Shown: in pieces, positions 25,366 through 34,129 of the stretch
Numbering within the stretch: the first letter of the stretch is position 1
How the letters are laid out: each line of letters begins with the position of its first letter
Assembly: GCA_021324615.1 (NCBI GenBank)
Contig: JAJPIT010000046.1
Span: 1 to 41,049 of the forward strand
Reading direction: 5' to 3'
DNA length: 41,049 nucleotides
Source of the DNA: Terriglobia bacterium
Lineage (GTDB): Bacteria > Acidobacteriota > Terriglobia > Bryobacterales > Bryobacteraceae
Translations under genes and position numbers: made by a program
Notes under the pieces: model-generated
What the model saw: only the letters and a program-made list of their open reading frames with translations
Databases searched by the model: none
Told to the model about the DNA's origin: nothing

Positions 25366-26595
25366 TCAGCGCAGCGCCGCGCTCAGCCGCGCTTCGAGAG
25401 AAATCAGCAGCAGCAGCAGAAAAACCACCACCGACCCGGCCAGCGGCAGGCCCATCACCACGCCCAGGCCCCACCAGGAGGCGAAGTAGCCGAGCGTGCA
25501 CGGCGCGAGCATTCCGCCGGCCATCGCGTAGGAAAAAATTCCGTTGTAAAAACCGGGATGATAATGCGGGAAGCGGTGGCCGATTTTTTCCACCACCAGA
25601 GGATAGATGGGCGCGAACGATCCGCCGACCATCAGGACCCCGCAGACGGCGCCGAAGCGGTTATCGGTGGCCAAAAGCAGGGTGCATCCGAATATCGATG
25701 CCAGCACGCTCATCGCCAGCAGGCGGGCGTGGCTCATGCGCGGCAAAATCCATTGCGCGGCCACGCGGCCCACCAGCAGCGAGAACCAATAAAGAGCGAG
25801 CATCATGAGCGAGGTGGCGGGGCTGATGCCCAGCCGCTGGCTTAAAAACAGGGCCAGCCATCCGGCGACGGCCCACTCGTTGCCGAGCTGGAAAAAGAGC
25901 AGCAGGCTGAACAGCACGGCTCCGGGGTTGCGCAGCTCCGCCAGCACCGATTTCGGCGATTGCGGCGCCGCCTCGGCGGCCGCGCCGGGCGGGCGGGCCA
26001 GGCGGGAACGGACATAAAACCATCCGAACAAGGCGGGGATGACGGCGATCCAGGTCTGAATCGCCGGCGCGGTGTAGACGTAGTAAATTCCGGAAACCAG
26101 CAGCGCGACGGTGAGGCAGCCGAGGCCAAAGAGAATGCCCGCGAGATTGATGGTGGCCACCGGATCGTGGCGGTACATCGGAGAAATGGCCTGAAAAATC
26201 GCGGTGTGCAGCACGCCCGCCGACAACCCCACCAGCGCGAGGCCGGCCACGCGCCACCACGGCGAATACGGCGGCGAAACGAACGCCAGATAAAGAAGCG
26301 CGCTCGACGCCGTGCCGCAGGCGAACGCCAGCGTCCAGGCGGACCCTTTGCGCCGGGTGAGCGGCGGGGAAACCCACGCGCTGGCCAGCATTCCCGCGAT
26401 CAAACCGACGAAATACCAGGCGATGGTCGAATAATCGGAGGTGATGTGATGGCGCCAAGCCGGCAAAATCGCGCCCAAAAACGCCAGCAGCAGGCCCGAT
26501 ACAAAAAACCCGGTCAGCGCTTTGCGCGCTTCGCTGGAGGCGAGCGTGCCTTCCTCCGCACGCCGGCCCGCGCCTGCGGGTGCGGCCGAGCTCAC
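25366..26595 (-). CDS. Major facilitator superfamily transporter
   Basis: This roughly 409-residue protein has 12 predicted membrane helices, starting with ALTGFFVSGLLLAFLGAILPAW and ending in VVVFLLLLLISLEA. The loop between helices 2 and 3 has the degenerate MFS motif (SPPLTRRKGS). The substrate is not evident. The GTG at 26595 is chosen because TATACT lies six bases upstream, while the longer reading would start inside the upstream gene's end. It is convergent with the small-protein gene. Confidence 0.85.
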   Translation of the reverse strand: MSSAAPAGAGRRAEEGTLASSEARKALTGFFVSGLLLAFLGAILPAWRHHITSDYSTIAWYFVGLIAGMLASAWVSPPLTRRKGSAWTLAFACGTASSALLYLAFVSPPYSPWWRVAGLALVGLSAGVLHTAIFQAISPMYRHDPVATINLAGILFGLGCLTVALLVSGIYYVYTAPAIQTWIAVIPALFGWFYVRSRLARPPGAAAEAAPQSPKSVLAELRNPGAVLFSLLLFFQLGNEWAVAGWLALFLSQRLGISPATSLMMLALYWFSLLVGRVAAQWILPRMSHARLLAMSVLASIFGCTLLLATDNRFGAVCGVLMVGGSFAPIYPLVVEKIGHRFPHYHPGFYNGIFSYAMAGGMLAPCTLGYFASWWGLGVVMGLPLAGSVVVFLLLLLISLEARLSAALR

Positions 26596-26601
26596 CCCGA
26601 T

Positions 26602-26607
26602 AGTATA
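26602..26607 (-). promoter_or_regulatory. Candidate -10 (TATACT) giving a leaderless MFS transcript
   Basis: On the minus strand TATACT ends six bases before the GTG at 26595, placing the transcription start on the start codon. Confidence 0.45.
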
Positions 26608-26638
26608 GCCCGATAGCGGAAAAGCTTCAGCCGGCTGC

Positions 26639-27772
26639 TCACATCGGCTCATCCTGGGCTTCGCCGAGCTTCACCTTCACCTGGATCGAGCGGCCGTTGC
26701 GGTAGATGGTCAGGTCGAGAATATCGCCGGGGCGTTTGCGGGACGTCGCGCGGATGATCTGATCCGGCTCGGTGACCGGCTTGCCGTCCACCGCCGTCAC
26801 AAAGTCGCCGCCGACGCCGAGCCGCGCGTTTCCCACGCGCACTTCATCGCGCGCGCCGCGGATGCCGGCCTGCTCGGCGGCCGATCCGCGGGCCACGGTT
26901 TGAACCAGCAGGCCGCCGCTGGAGGGGAGCTTGAGCGCTTCGGCCAGATCGCCGGCGATGAACACCGTAGTCACCCCCAGCCTCGCCGGTTTGAAGCTGC
27001 GCCCGGCGCGGAAATCCTCCAGCATCATCTTGGCCCGGTTGATCGGGCTGGCGAAGCCGATGCCGACGTTGCCTCCGTTGGGCCCGTAGATGGCGGTGTT
27101 GATCCCGATCACGCTGCCTTGGGAATCGAGCAAGGGGCCGCCGCTATTGCCCGAATTGATCGCCGCGTCGGTCTGGATCATCCCGTCCAGCTCGCGGTTA
27201 TTTTCGCCCTGAATGCTGACGCCCAGCGAGCTGACCACGCCGACCGTCAGCGTTCCCTTGAACCCGAAAGGCTGGCCGATCGCGAGCACCTTCTGGCCGA
27301 CCTGCAAACGATCCGAATCGCCCAGCGGCAGAGACGGCAGCTTTCTCCGCGGCTGGATCTGGATCAGCGCCAGATCGTCCTGGCGGTCCGGCACCAGCAC
27401 CCGGGCCTTGTAGGTCTTCTGATCCGGCAAGGTGACCTCCACATCCTGGCCGCCTTCGATGACGTGATAGTTGGTCAGAATCTGGCCGTCCGGATTGATG
27501 ATGAATCCCGAGCCGAGCGCGTGGCCGGTTTGCACGAAAAAGAACGTTTGCGTGTAGACCGTGCTGGTGATGTACACCACGCTGTCCTTCGCGGTTCTGT
27601 AGATATCGATGTTGTTCTGCTCATCCGCGCCGAGGCCGGCCGAGTGGGCGACCTGCGGGCCGCTCCACAGCGGCGTATCCGCCGCGCGCCGCCAGAACGA
27701 ATTCGGACGCGCGGTGATATAAACGAATCCGCCAACGAAGATGGCGGCCAGTAACAGGGTCCTCGATCTCAT
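26639..27772 (-). CDS. HtrA/DegS-like membrane-anchored serine protease with PDZ domain
   Basis: This 377-residue protein has an N-terminal membrane anchor (LLLAAIFVGGFVYIT, 6-20). The trypsin-like domain carries the triad His103 (TNYHVIEGG), Asp133 (QDDLALIQ) and Ser210 (NSGNSGGPL). A PDZ domain follows (about 265-370, with GGLLVQTV and DFVTAVDGKPV). HtrA proteases degrade or sense misfolded periplasmic proteins. The start ATG overlaps the coaE stop (ATGA), so translation is coupled. Confidence 0.93.
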   Translation of the reverse strand: MRSRTLLLAAIFVGGFVYITARPNSFWRRAADTPLWSGPQVAHSAGLGADEQNNIDIYRTAKDSVVYITSTVYTQTFFFVQTGHALGSGFIINPDGQILTNYHVIEGGQDVEVTLPDQKTYKARVLVPDRQDDLALIQIQPRRKLPSLPLGDSDRLQVGQKVLAIGQPFGFKGTLTVGVVSSLGVSIQGENNRELDGMIQTDAAINSGNSGGPLLDSQGSVIGINTAIYGPNGGNVGIGFASPINRAKMMLEDFRAGRSFKPARLGVTTVFIAGDLAEALKLPSSGGLLVQTVARGSAAEQAGIRGARDEVRVGNARLGVGGDFVTAVDGKPVTEPDQIIRATSRKRPGDILDLTIYRNGRSIQVKVKLGEAQDEPM

Positions 27773-28374
27773 GTGGAGATGCTCCGTAGCGATTCATAAA
27801 CGGCTCGCGTCTGTTCGATGGTGTGCCCTTTGGAGCCGCTGGTGTCGATGATATAATCGGCGAGTTTCATTTTATCGGCCAGAGGCATCTGGCGGCGCAT
27901 GCGTTGCTCGGCTTCCTGGCGGCTGATGTGGTCCCGCGCCATGGCGCGCGCGATCTGCTGCTGTTCGCTGGCGACGGCCACGATAAGGCGATCATACTGG
28001 CGGTACGAGCCCGTCTCTATCAGTATCGCAGCTTCGACGACGGCGATCCCCTGAGGCTGGCGCGCCGCGAACTCGGCCAGCAGTTTTTCGATCCGCGCGC
28101 GGACCCGCGGATGGACGATTTCGTTCAGTTTCCGCAGCCGTTCGGGGTCGCCGAAAACCTCCTGCGCCAGCCGCCGCCGGTCGATCTGGCGATCCGGAAG
28201 AAGAATCCCGGAGCCGAATTCGTCGAGGATTTCCTGGTACGCCTCGGCATCCTTCTGCTGCACCTGATGGCCGAGTTCATCGGCCTGGATCACAAAGCAT
28301 CCGAGCGCGGCCAGTTGCCCGCCGACGAAACTCTTGCCGCTGGCCAGCCCGCCGGTGAGTCCGACCCTAAGCAT
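27769..28374 (-). CDS. coaE: Dephospho-CoA kinase
   Basis: This 201-residue enzyme phosphorylates dephospho-CoA at the 3'-ribose hydroxyl, the last step of CoA synthesis. The P-loop is GLTGGLASGKS (6-16), followed by the conserved IQADELGHQV. The substrate-binding helix VHPRVRARI and the lid region around RMRRQMPLADK are present. The length is typical. It follows folD by 48 bases. Confidence 0.95.
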   Translation of the reverse strand: MLRVGLTGGLASGKSFVGGQLAALGCFVIQADELGHQVQQKDAEAYQEILDEFGSGILLPDRQIDRRRLAQEVFGDPERLRKLNEIVHPRVRARIEKLLAEFAARQPQGIAVVEAAILIETGSYRQYDRLIVAVASEQQQIARAMARDHISRQEAEQRMRRQMPLADKMKLADYIIDTSGSKGHTIEQTRAVYESLRSIST

Positions 28375-28422
28375 TCCTGGCCGAGCCCCGGAGCAGGGAG
28401 CAGACCGGCCGTCGCTTGCCCT

Positions 28423-29307
28423 TCATCTGTGCCTCTCCGCCAGTTGGACGGTGTTGGCCATCAGCATCGCGATGGTCAGCGGACCCACGCCGCCCGGCAC
28501 CGGCGTGTAAGCCGACGCCGTGCGCGCCACCTCCACTGGATGCACATCGCCCACCAGGGCGAAACCTTTGCGTTCGAACTCATCGCCGCGGCCCAGGCGG
28601 CCGGCCAGCGCGCGGTCGGCGATGCGATTCTGCCCGACGTCGATCACCACCGCGCCCGGCGCGATAAAATCCGCGGTCACCAGGCCCGGTTGCCCGATCG
28701 CCGCGACCAGAAGATCGGCGCGGCGGCACTCTTCGGCGAGGTTAGACGTCCTGGAGTGACAGATCGTGACGGTGGCGTTTTCCTGGAGCAGCATGATGGC
28801 GGCCGGCTTTCCCACGATATCGCTGCGGCCGATCACCACCGCGCGCCGTCCTTCCAGCGGCACATGGTAATACTTCAGCATTTCGATGATACCCGCCGGC
28901 GTGCACGGCCGCGGCCCCGGCCGCCCCGCCACCAGATGACCGACGTTGACCGGATGAAATCCGTCCACGTCCTTTTCCGGCGCGACCGCTTCGAGCACGC
29001 GCCGGGAATCGATCTGCTCCGGCAGCGGCATCTGCACCAGAATTCCGTCGATTTCCGGCCGCCGGTTCAGCTCCCCGATGAGGGCCAGCAGCTCGCCGGT
29101 CGAGGTGGATTCCGCCGGAGTGATCTTTTCGCTGTAAATCCCCAGCTCCAGGCAGGCTTTGATCTTTCCGCGCACATAAATCTCCGACGCCGGATTGTCT
29201 CCGACCAGAACAACCGCCAATCCGGGAGGCCGGCGAAGCTGGCGGATGCGCGGCTTCAGGCCGGCAAGGATCTCGGCGCGGACCACCGTGCCGTCAAGAA
29301 TCTGCAC
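28423..29307 (-). CDS. folD: Bifunctional methylenetetrahydrofolate dehydrogenase/cyclohydrolase
   Basis: This 294-residue enzyme interconverts 5,10-methylene-, methenyl- and 10-formyl-tetrahydrofolate. Visible marks are the YVRGK motif with the catalytic Lys48, VQMPLPEQID, the NADP-binding VIGRSDIVGKP and the C-terminal PVPGGVGPLT. The GTG at 29307 is required for the conserved N-terminus (MQILDGTVV) and is preceded at six bases by TAGAAT. Confidence 0.95.
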   Translation of the reverse strand: MQILDGTVVRAEILAGLKPRIRQLRRPPGLAVVLVGDNPASEIYVRGKIKACLELGIYSEKITPAESTSTGELLALIGELNRRPEIDGILVQMPLPEQIDSRRVLEAVAPEKDVDGFHPVNVGHLVAGRPGPRPCTPAGIIEMLKYYHVPLEGRRAVVIGRSDIVGKPAAIMLLQENATVTICHSRTSNLAEECRRADLLVAAIGQPGLVTADFIAPGAVVIDVGQNRIADRALAGRLGRGDEFERKGFALVGDVHPVEVARTASAYTPVPGGVGPLTIAMLMANTVQLAERHR

Positions 29308-29313
29308 AATTTT

Positions 29314-29319
29314 ATTCTA
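29314..29319 (-). promoter_or_regulatory. Candidate -10 (TAGAAT) giving a leaderless folD transcript
   Basis: On the minus strand TAGAAT ends six bases before the folD GTG, in an A/T-rich patch. There is no ribosome site. Confidence 0.45.
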
Positions 29320-29355
29320 AAAAGGACGGCCCTGGCGCCGCTGAGGGAGGGCCGC

Positions 29356-31356
29356 CTATTGGCCGATGTACTTCGTCACCCAGTCGATATTGCGGTGCAT
29401 GATGTCGAGCACGAACTTAGGCTCCTGCGGCCCGTGCTGCGTCCGCGGGTAGACCACCATCTCCGCCGGCACGCCCCGGCGCTTGACGGCGTGATACATC
29501 TCATAACCCTGGGTTGTCGGCACGCGCGGATCGATCTCGCCGTGCAGGAACAGAGTCGGCGTGGTCACGTTGGCCACGTGCGCCAAAGGCGACATCTTGA
29601 TGTACCGCTCCGGCTGCTCATACCACGGGCCGTCGAAGTAATCGTCCAGGGTGCTGGGAATGTCGTTGGTTCCCCACATGGAGATCAAATCCGACAAACC
29701 GGCGCCGCTGGAGGCGCACTTGAACCGGTTGGTCTGGGTGATCACCCAATCGGTCATGTATCCGCCGTAGCTCCAGCCCATCACCGCCAGCCGTTCGGGA
29801 TCGGCCACGCCCATCTGAATGACGAAATCCACGCCGCTCATCAGATCCTGATAATCGCCGCCGCCCCAATCGTCGATGTTGGCCGAGCGAAACGGCAGCC
29901 CGTAGCTGGTCGAGCCGCGTGGATTCGGCCGCAGCACCGCCCAGCCATGCGCGGCGAACGAGGCGATGGGATATAAGCCGCTTGCGCCGATGAAGGTCTC
30001 ATTGAAAGCGCCCGCCGGCCCGCCGTGGATGTTCAAAATCAGCGGATATTTTTTCGCTTTATCGTAGTTGACCGGCAGTGTAAGCAGGCCTTCGATCTCC
30101 TTGCCGTCCTTAGATTTCCAGCGGATGACGCGGGTTTCTCCGAGCGGCTCCCTGGGCAGATCCAGGTTGGCCGCGCTCACCCGCACCGGTTTCATCGAGG
30201 ATACCGGCATGACGTAGGCTTCCACCGGCTCATCGGGCGATTGCATCGCCAGGCCGGCGTAGGTGCCGGTGCGATTAAAAACAACCTGTGGCGAAAATGT
30301 TCCGCGTGTCCTCGCAAACACCACCGCCGGCGGGCCGTCCACCGGCATGGCGTAAAGCGCCTCGCGCGTATGCACTCCCTCGCTGAAGTAGATCTTGGAG
30401 GAATCCGGCGCCCACGCATCGAGCACCGGAGACTCATCGGGCGTGGCGGGCAGCTCGCGCGGCCGCAAATTGGCGAGGTTCATCAGCACGATGCGGCTGC
30501 CGTCGATGCGCCGCGCCCCCTGCGCCGTCCGGACAAAGGCGAGATAATGCCCGTCGGGCGAATAGCGCGGCTCGGACTCGGTGGCCGGCGTGGCCGCAAT
30601 GCTGCGGATCGCGCCGGTCTCCAAGGCCACTTCGAGAATGTCGGCCTTGCGCCCGTCGTCGGCGTCGGGCGTGGGGCGGACTTCGTAGGCGATGCGCGTC
30701 GAATCCGGCGACCAGTCGAATTGGCCGACATGATACGGCCCGGCGGCGATCTTTTTCACCTCGCGTTTGCCTTCAACGTTCGGTTCGACGGGAAGGATCC
30801 ACAGCGAGTTGTTGTGCGGATTCTCGTCGATGACGCGGAAATCGAGCTTCTCGCGCCGCGCGCGCTCCTCCTCGCGATCCGGCTCGCGCCCGGCGAAGGC
30901 GATCCATTTGCCGTTGGGCGAAACCGAGAACGCCGCCATCGTGCCGTTCCAGTTGGTAAGCTGCTCGGCTTCACCGCCATCGGCCGGAATGCGATAAATA
31001 TTGCGCTTTCCGCTGCGATCGGAGGCGAAAAAGATCCATTTCGAATCGGGCGAAAACGCGGGAGCATTCGAGCTGTTCTCGCCGCGCGTAAGCTGGATGC
31101 GGCGCGATCCATCCACGGCGGCGAGATAAATCTGCGTATTCGACTCGCTCTTTTCCCCGTCCATCACCGGATGCGTTTCCGTCCACACGGCGAGTTTGCC
31201 GTCTGGGGAGGGAATGGCGGCGCTGACGGTTTTGACTTTCATCGAAAGCTCCGGCGTCCATTGCCCCCAGGCGGCAACCGCCACCAACAGGAGCGGCCAG
31301 CATGATTTCGTCTTTGCGGGCCACCGGCCGTGCACCCGCTCGTCTTTAACGCACAT
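29356..31356 (-). CDS. S9 family (prolyl oligopeptidase-type) exported peptidase, copy 1
   Basis: This 666-residue protein has an N-terminal hydrophobic signal (CWPLLLVAVAAWG) preceded by a basic stretch. An N-terminal WD-like propeller (about 45-390, IPSPDGKLAVW, FSPDSKWIFF) is followed by an alpha/beta-hydrolase domain. The catalytic set is Ser in GWSYGGYM, Asp in HGEIDPRVP and His in RTQHGPQ. Such enzymes cut short peptides after proline or related residues. It overlaps the end of the upstream paralogue by 11 bases and follows it in one operon. Confidence 0.93.
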   Translation of the reverse strand: MCVKDERVHGRWPAKTKSCWPLLLVAVAAWGQWTPELSMKVKTVSAAIPSPDGKLAVWTETHPVMDGEKSESNTQIYLAAVDGSRRIQLTRGENSSNAPAFSPDSKWIFFASDRSGKRNIYRIPADGGEAEQLTNWNGTMAAFSVSPNGKWIAFAGREPDREEERARREKLDFRVIDENPHNNSLWILPVEPNVEGKREVKKIAAGPYHVGQFDWSPDSTRIAYEVRPTPDADDGRKADILEVALETGAIRSIAATPATESEPRYSPDGHYLAFVRTAQGARRIDGSRIVLMNLANLRPRELPATPDESPVLDAWAPDSSKIYFSEGVHTREALYAMPVDGPPAVVFARTRGTFSPQVVFNRTGTYAGLAMQSPDEPVEAYVMPVSSMKPVRVSAANLDLPREPLGETRVIRWKSKDGKEIEGLLTLPVNYDKAKKYPLILNIHGGPAGAFNETFIGASGLYPIASFAAHGWAVLRPNPRGSTSYGLPFRSANIDDWGGGDYQDLMSGVDFVIQMGVADPERLAVMGWSYGGYMTDWVITQTNRFKCASSGAGLSDLISMWGTNDIPSTLDDYFDGPWYEQPERYIKMSPLAHVANVTTPTLFLHGEIDPRVPTTQGYEMYHAVKRRGVPAEMVVYPRTQHGPQEPKFVLDIMHRNIDWVTKYIGQ

Positions 31357-33304
31357 ATTTATCCACCCAGTCCAGATGTCGATTCATGATGTCCAGTATG
31401 AATTTCGGCTCCCGCGGGCTGTGCGGCTGCCGCGGATACACCACCATCTTCGTAATCACTCCCTCGCGTTTCAAGGAATGATAAAACTCGTAGCCTTGCG
31501 ATGTGGGCACACGAATATCGGCTTCCCCGTGCAGCACCAGCGTCGGCGTGGTGACGTTCTTCACGTAAGTGATCGGCGAATGCTTGCGGTAATTGTCGAG
31601 CTGCCGCCAGGGCTCGCCGCCGAAATAATCGGGAAGGAAGCCCGGGATATCGCTGGTGCCGGTGAAACTCCACAGGTCCGTGACGCCGGCCCCGACCACG
31701 GCCGCTTTGAAGCGGTGGGTCTGCGTGATGGTCCATGAGGTCATGAATCCGCCATAGCTCCAGCCCATCACCGCCAGGCGGTCCGGATCGGCCACGCCCA
31801 TTTCAATCACGTGATCCACGCCGCTTTGAATATCTTCGTAATCCTTGCCGCCCCAATCGTTGTAGTTGGCGAAGCGAAAAGTTTTGCCGTAGCCGCTCGA
31901 GCCGCGCGGATTGGCGCGAAGCACGGCGTAGCCGCGCGCCGCGAACGCCGCCAGCGGATACAGCGAGGCGCGGCCGATGAAGCCCTCCTGGAACACGCCC
32001 GTCGGCCCTCCGTGAATCACCACAATGAGCGGATATTTTTTCCCTGATTCGTAATTGACCGGGTAGGTGATCAATCCCTCGATATCCAGGCCGTCCTTCG
32101 CTTTCCAGTGAATCACTTCCGTCTTGCCGAGCGGCAACTTCGGCAGATCCGCATTGGCGCGGCTGACGCGTAGCGGAGTTTTCGCACTCACCGCCATCAG
32201 GTACGCCTCCGGCGGATCATCGGAGGATTCCATTGGCAATCCGAGCATCGTGCCCGCCGCATTCAGACGGGCGCCGTTTGCGCCGAGCGTCCCTTTGGGC
32301 TCAAACAACACTTGCGGCGGACCGTCGATGGACATTTCGTAAATGACATTGCGGGTGTGGCGCGCTTCGGTGAACACCAGGCGGTCGCCGGCGAAGCCGA
32401 GCAGTTCCGGCTGCTCGTCATAGGTGGCCGGCAGCGCGCGCGCTTCCCCGGTCGAGCGGTTGAGCAGCACGATGCCTCCGTCGAAAGCCCAGCGCGGCGG
32501 ATCGGAGAGCGATTTGGTGTAGGCCAGATAGCGCCCGTCGCGCGAATAGAACATGTCCGGGCTGATGGTGCGCGTCGCGGCGATCGGTTTGATCGCGCCG
32601 CTTGAAACGTCAAGCTCGGAAAGCTCGGAGGTGGTCCAACTGTCAGCGTCCGGCGTGGCGGTATGGCTGAAGGCGATCTTCCGCGAATCGGGCGACCATT
32701 CGAGCCGATTCACGTCGCGCTTTCCGTCGGTCAACTTGCGCGCCGCCCGCCTGCCGTCGGGGTCGGCGTCGGCCGGAATCAGATAAATCGAATGATTGGC
32801 GGGATTGGAATCCAAGACGCGAAAATCGCGCTTTTCTTTGCGGTTTTTTTCAAGATCGGCCGGCGGCTCATATCCCGTGAAGGCGACCGTTTTCCCGTCG
32901 GGGGAAAGCTGGTAGCCGGAGATTTCGCCCTTGAAGTCGGTGATCTGCTCTGCTTCGCCGCCGGAAATCAGGATGCGGTAGACCTGATTCCTGCCGGATC
33001 GCGCCGATTCGAAATACACCATGCGGCCGTCTGGGGAAAAGGACGGGTTGGCCGAGCTTTTTTCCCCGCGCGTCAACTGCAGGAGATGAGATCCGTCGGC
33101 GTTGGCGAGAAAGATCTGTTCCCGCATTTCGCTGTGCTCGGCGTCCATCACCGCCTCGATTTGCGTCCAGACCACTCTGGATCCGTCCGGCGACGGGACA
33201 ACCGAGCCGATGTTTTTAAATTGCATCGAAAATTCGGGTGTCCATCCGGAGGGCTGCGCGCCGGCGATGGCGGCAAAGCCCACAACAAAAAGGATCGCTT
33301 TCAT
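31346..33304 (-). CDS. S9 family exported peptidase, copy 2
   Basis: This 652-residue protein has a signal peptide (AILFVVGFAAIAGAQ). The propeller and hydrolase domains match copy 1 over their whole length, with the same W-T-P-E-(F/L)-S-M start after the signal. The catalytic Ser is in GWSYGGFM, the Asp in HGEADIRVP and the His in RQPHSPRE. It is the upstream member of a tandem duplication. A minus-strand TATTAA lies nine bases before the ATG. Confidence 0.93.
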   Translation of the reverse strand: MKAILFVVGFAAIAGAQPSGWTPEFSMQFKNIGSVVPSPDGSRVVWTQIEAVMDAEHSEMREQIFLANADGSHLLQLTRGEKSSANPSFSPDGRMVYFESARSGRNQVYRILISGGEAEQITDFKGEISGYQLSPDGKTVAFTGYEPPADLEKNRKEKRDFRVLDSNPANHSIYLIPADADPDGRRAARKLTDGKRDVNRLEWSPDSRKIAFSHTATPDADSWTTSELSELDVSSGAIKPIAATRTISPDMFYSRDGRYLAYTKSLSDPPRWAFDGGIVLLNRSTGEARALPATYDEQPELLGFAGDRLVFTEARHTRNVIYEMSIDGPPQVLFEPKGTLGANGARLNAAGTMLGLPMESSDDPPEAYLMAVSAKTPLRVSRANADLPKLPLGKTEVIHWKAKDGLDIEGLITYPVNYESGKKYPLIVVIHGGPTGVFQEGFIGRASLYPLAAFAARGYAVLRANPRGSSGYGKTFRFANYNDWGGKDYEDIQSGVDHVIEMGVADPDRLAVMGWSYGGFMTSWTITQTHRFKAAVVGAGVTDLWSFTGTSDIPGFLPDYFGGEPWRQLDNYRKHSPITYVKNVTTPTLVLHGEADIRVPTSQGYEFYHSLKREGVITKMVVYPRQPHSPREPKFILDIMNRHLDWVDKYVR

Positions 33305-33359
33305 AGGCGCAATTTAATATGCCACAGTTCCGCGGCGCGCGCATCCCAGCCGCGCGCGG

Positions 33360-33722
33360 TCACGCCTGAAGCAGCAACACTCCGGCGGCGACCAGCGCCG
33401 CCCCGGTCCAGCGGAGCCGGTTGATGTGCTCCCCCAAAATGACCTTGGCCAGAATCGTTTCAAGAACGTAGCTCGACGCTGTCGCCGGGACCGCGAAGCT
33501 GAGATCCGCGATCGACAGCAGCGACATCTGCGCCGCGAAAGCGACCGCCATCGCCGCGATGCCGCCAAGCACCCACGGGTTTTGCGCCAGTTCCCAAATC
33601 AGCCGGACAATGCTGGCGGGCCGAAAATCGCAGACCTCGCCATGGCGTTTCATGCCGGAAGCGTCCAGCAGATCGCCGGTGGCGTTGCAGCAGACGATCA
33701 ACAGAACCAGCAGCCATTTCAT
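33360..33722 (-). CDS. Small four-helix EamA/SMR-type transporter subunit B
   Basis: This 120-residue protein has four predicted membrane helices (about 2-14, 50-70, 74-90, 104-120). The end pattern VILGEHINRLRWTGAALVAAGV is that of half-size drug/metabolite transporters such as EmrE or ArnE/ArnF. Its start codon overlaps the upstream gene's stop (ATGA). Proteins of this size work as dimers; partnering with the neighbouring homologue is likely. The substrate is unknown. Confidence 0.85.
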   Translation of the reverse strand: MKWLLVLLIVCCNATGDLLDASGMKRHGEVCDFRPASIVRLIWELAQNPWVLGGIAAMAVAFAAQMSLLSIADLSFAVPATASSYVLETILAKVILGEHINRLRWTGAALVAAGVLLLQA

Positions 33723-34129
33723 GGCGTTGTTCGAGGCTGCGTGCGCCCCACCAGGATCGCCCCCAGCGTGATCAGCGCGACGCCGCTCCATCGGCCGCGC
33801 GAGACGTGCTCGCCGAGCACGGCCCAGCCCACGATCGCCGAAAACGCGTAGCCGGTGGCCGTGACCGGCAGAACGTAGCTGAGATCCGCCCAGCTCAGCA
33901 ACGAAAGATTCGCGAACAGCCCCAGGGCCAGCAGCGCCGTGCCGCAATCGACGAAGGGGTTCCGCAGCACGTGCAGATAAGCGATCAGTTGCACCGTAAC
34001 GGTGGGACCAACCTGGTGCATCCCCGCCGTCAGCAGCAGGTTTCCGCAGACGTTGGCGCAAATTACAGTGGCGGCAAAGAACGCCGATTTCCGGCGGATG
34101 AGTTTAGGATCCGTTACCGTGTGCGTCAC
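33719..34129 (-). CDS. Small four-helix EamA/SMR-type transporter subunit A
   Basis: This 136-residue paralogue of the next gene has four hydrophobic helices and the same ending pattern (VLGEHVSRGRWSGVALITLGAILV). The GTG at 34129 is chosen because it overlaps the stop of the upstream EamA gene (GTGA); a longer reading would add non-conserved polar sequence. The pair may form a heterodimer. Confidence 0.82.
   Translation of the reverse strand: MTHTVTDPKLIRRKSAFFAATVICANVCGNLLLTAGMHQVGPTVTVQLIAYLHVLRNPFVDCGTALLALGLFANLSLLSWADLSYVLPVTATGYAFSAIVGWAVLGEHVSRGRWSGVALITLGAILVGRTQPRTTP

Noticed and set aside
33331-33358. GC-rich near-palindrome between the SMR gene and the S9 peptidase gene as a terminator
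   Set aside because: The arms do not pair cleanly in register and no T-run follows on either strand.
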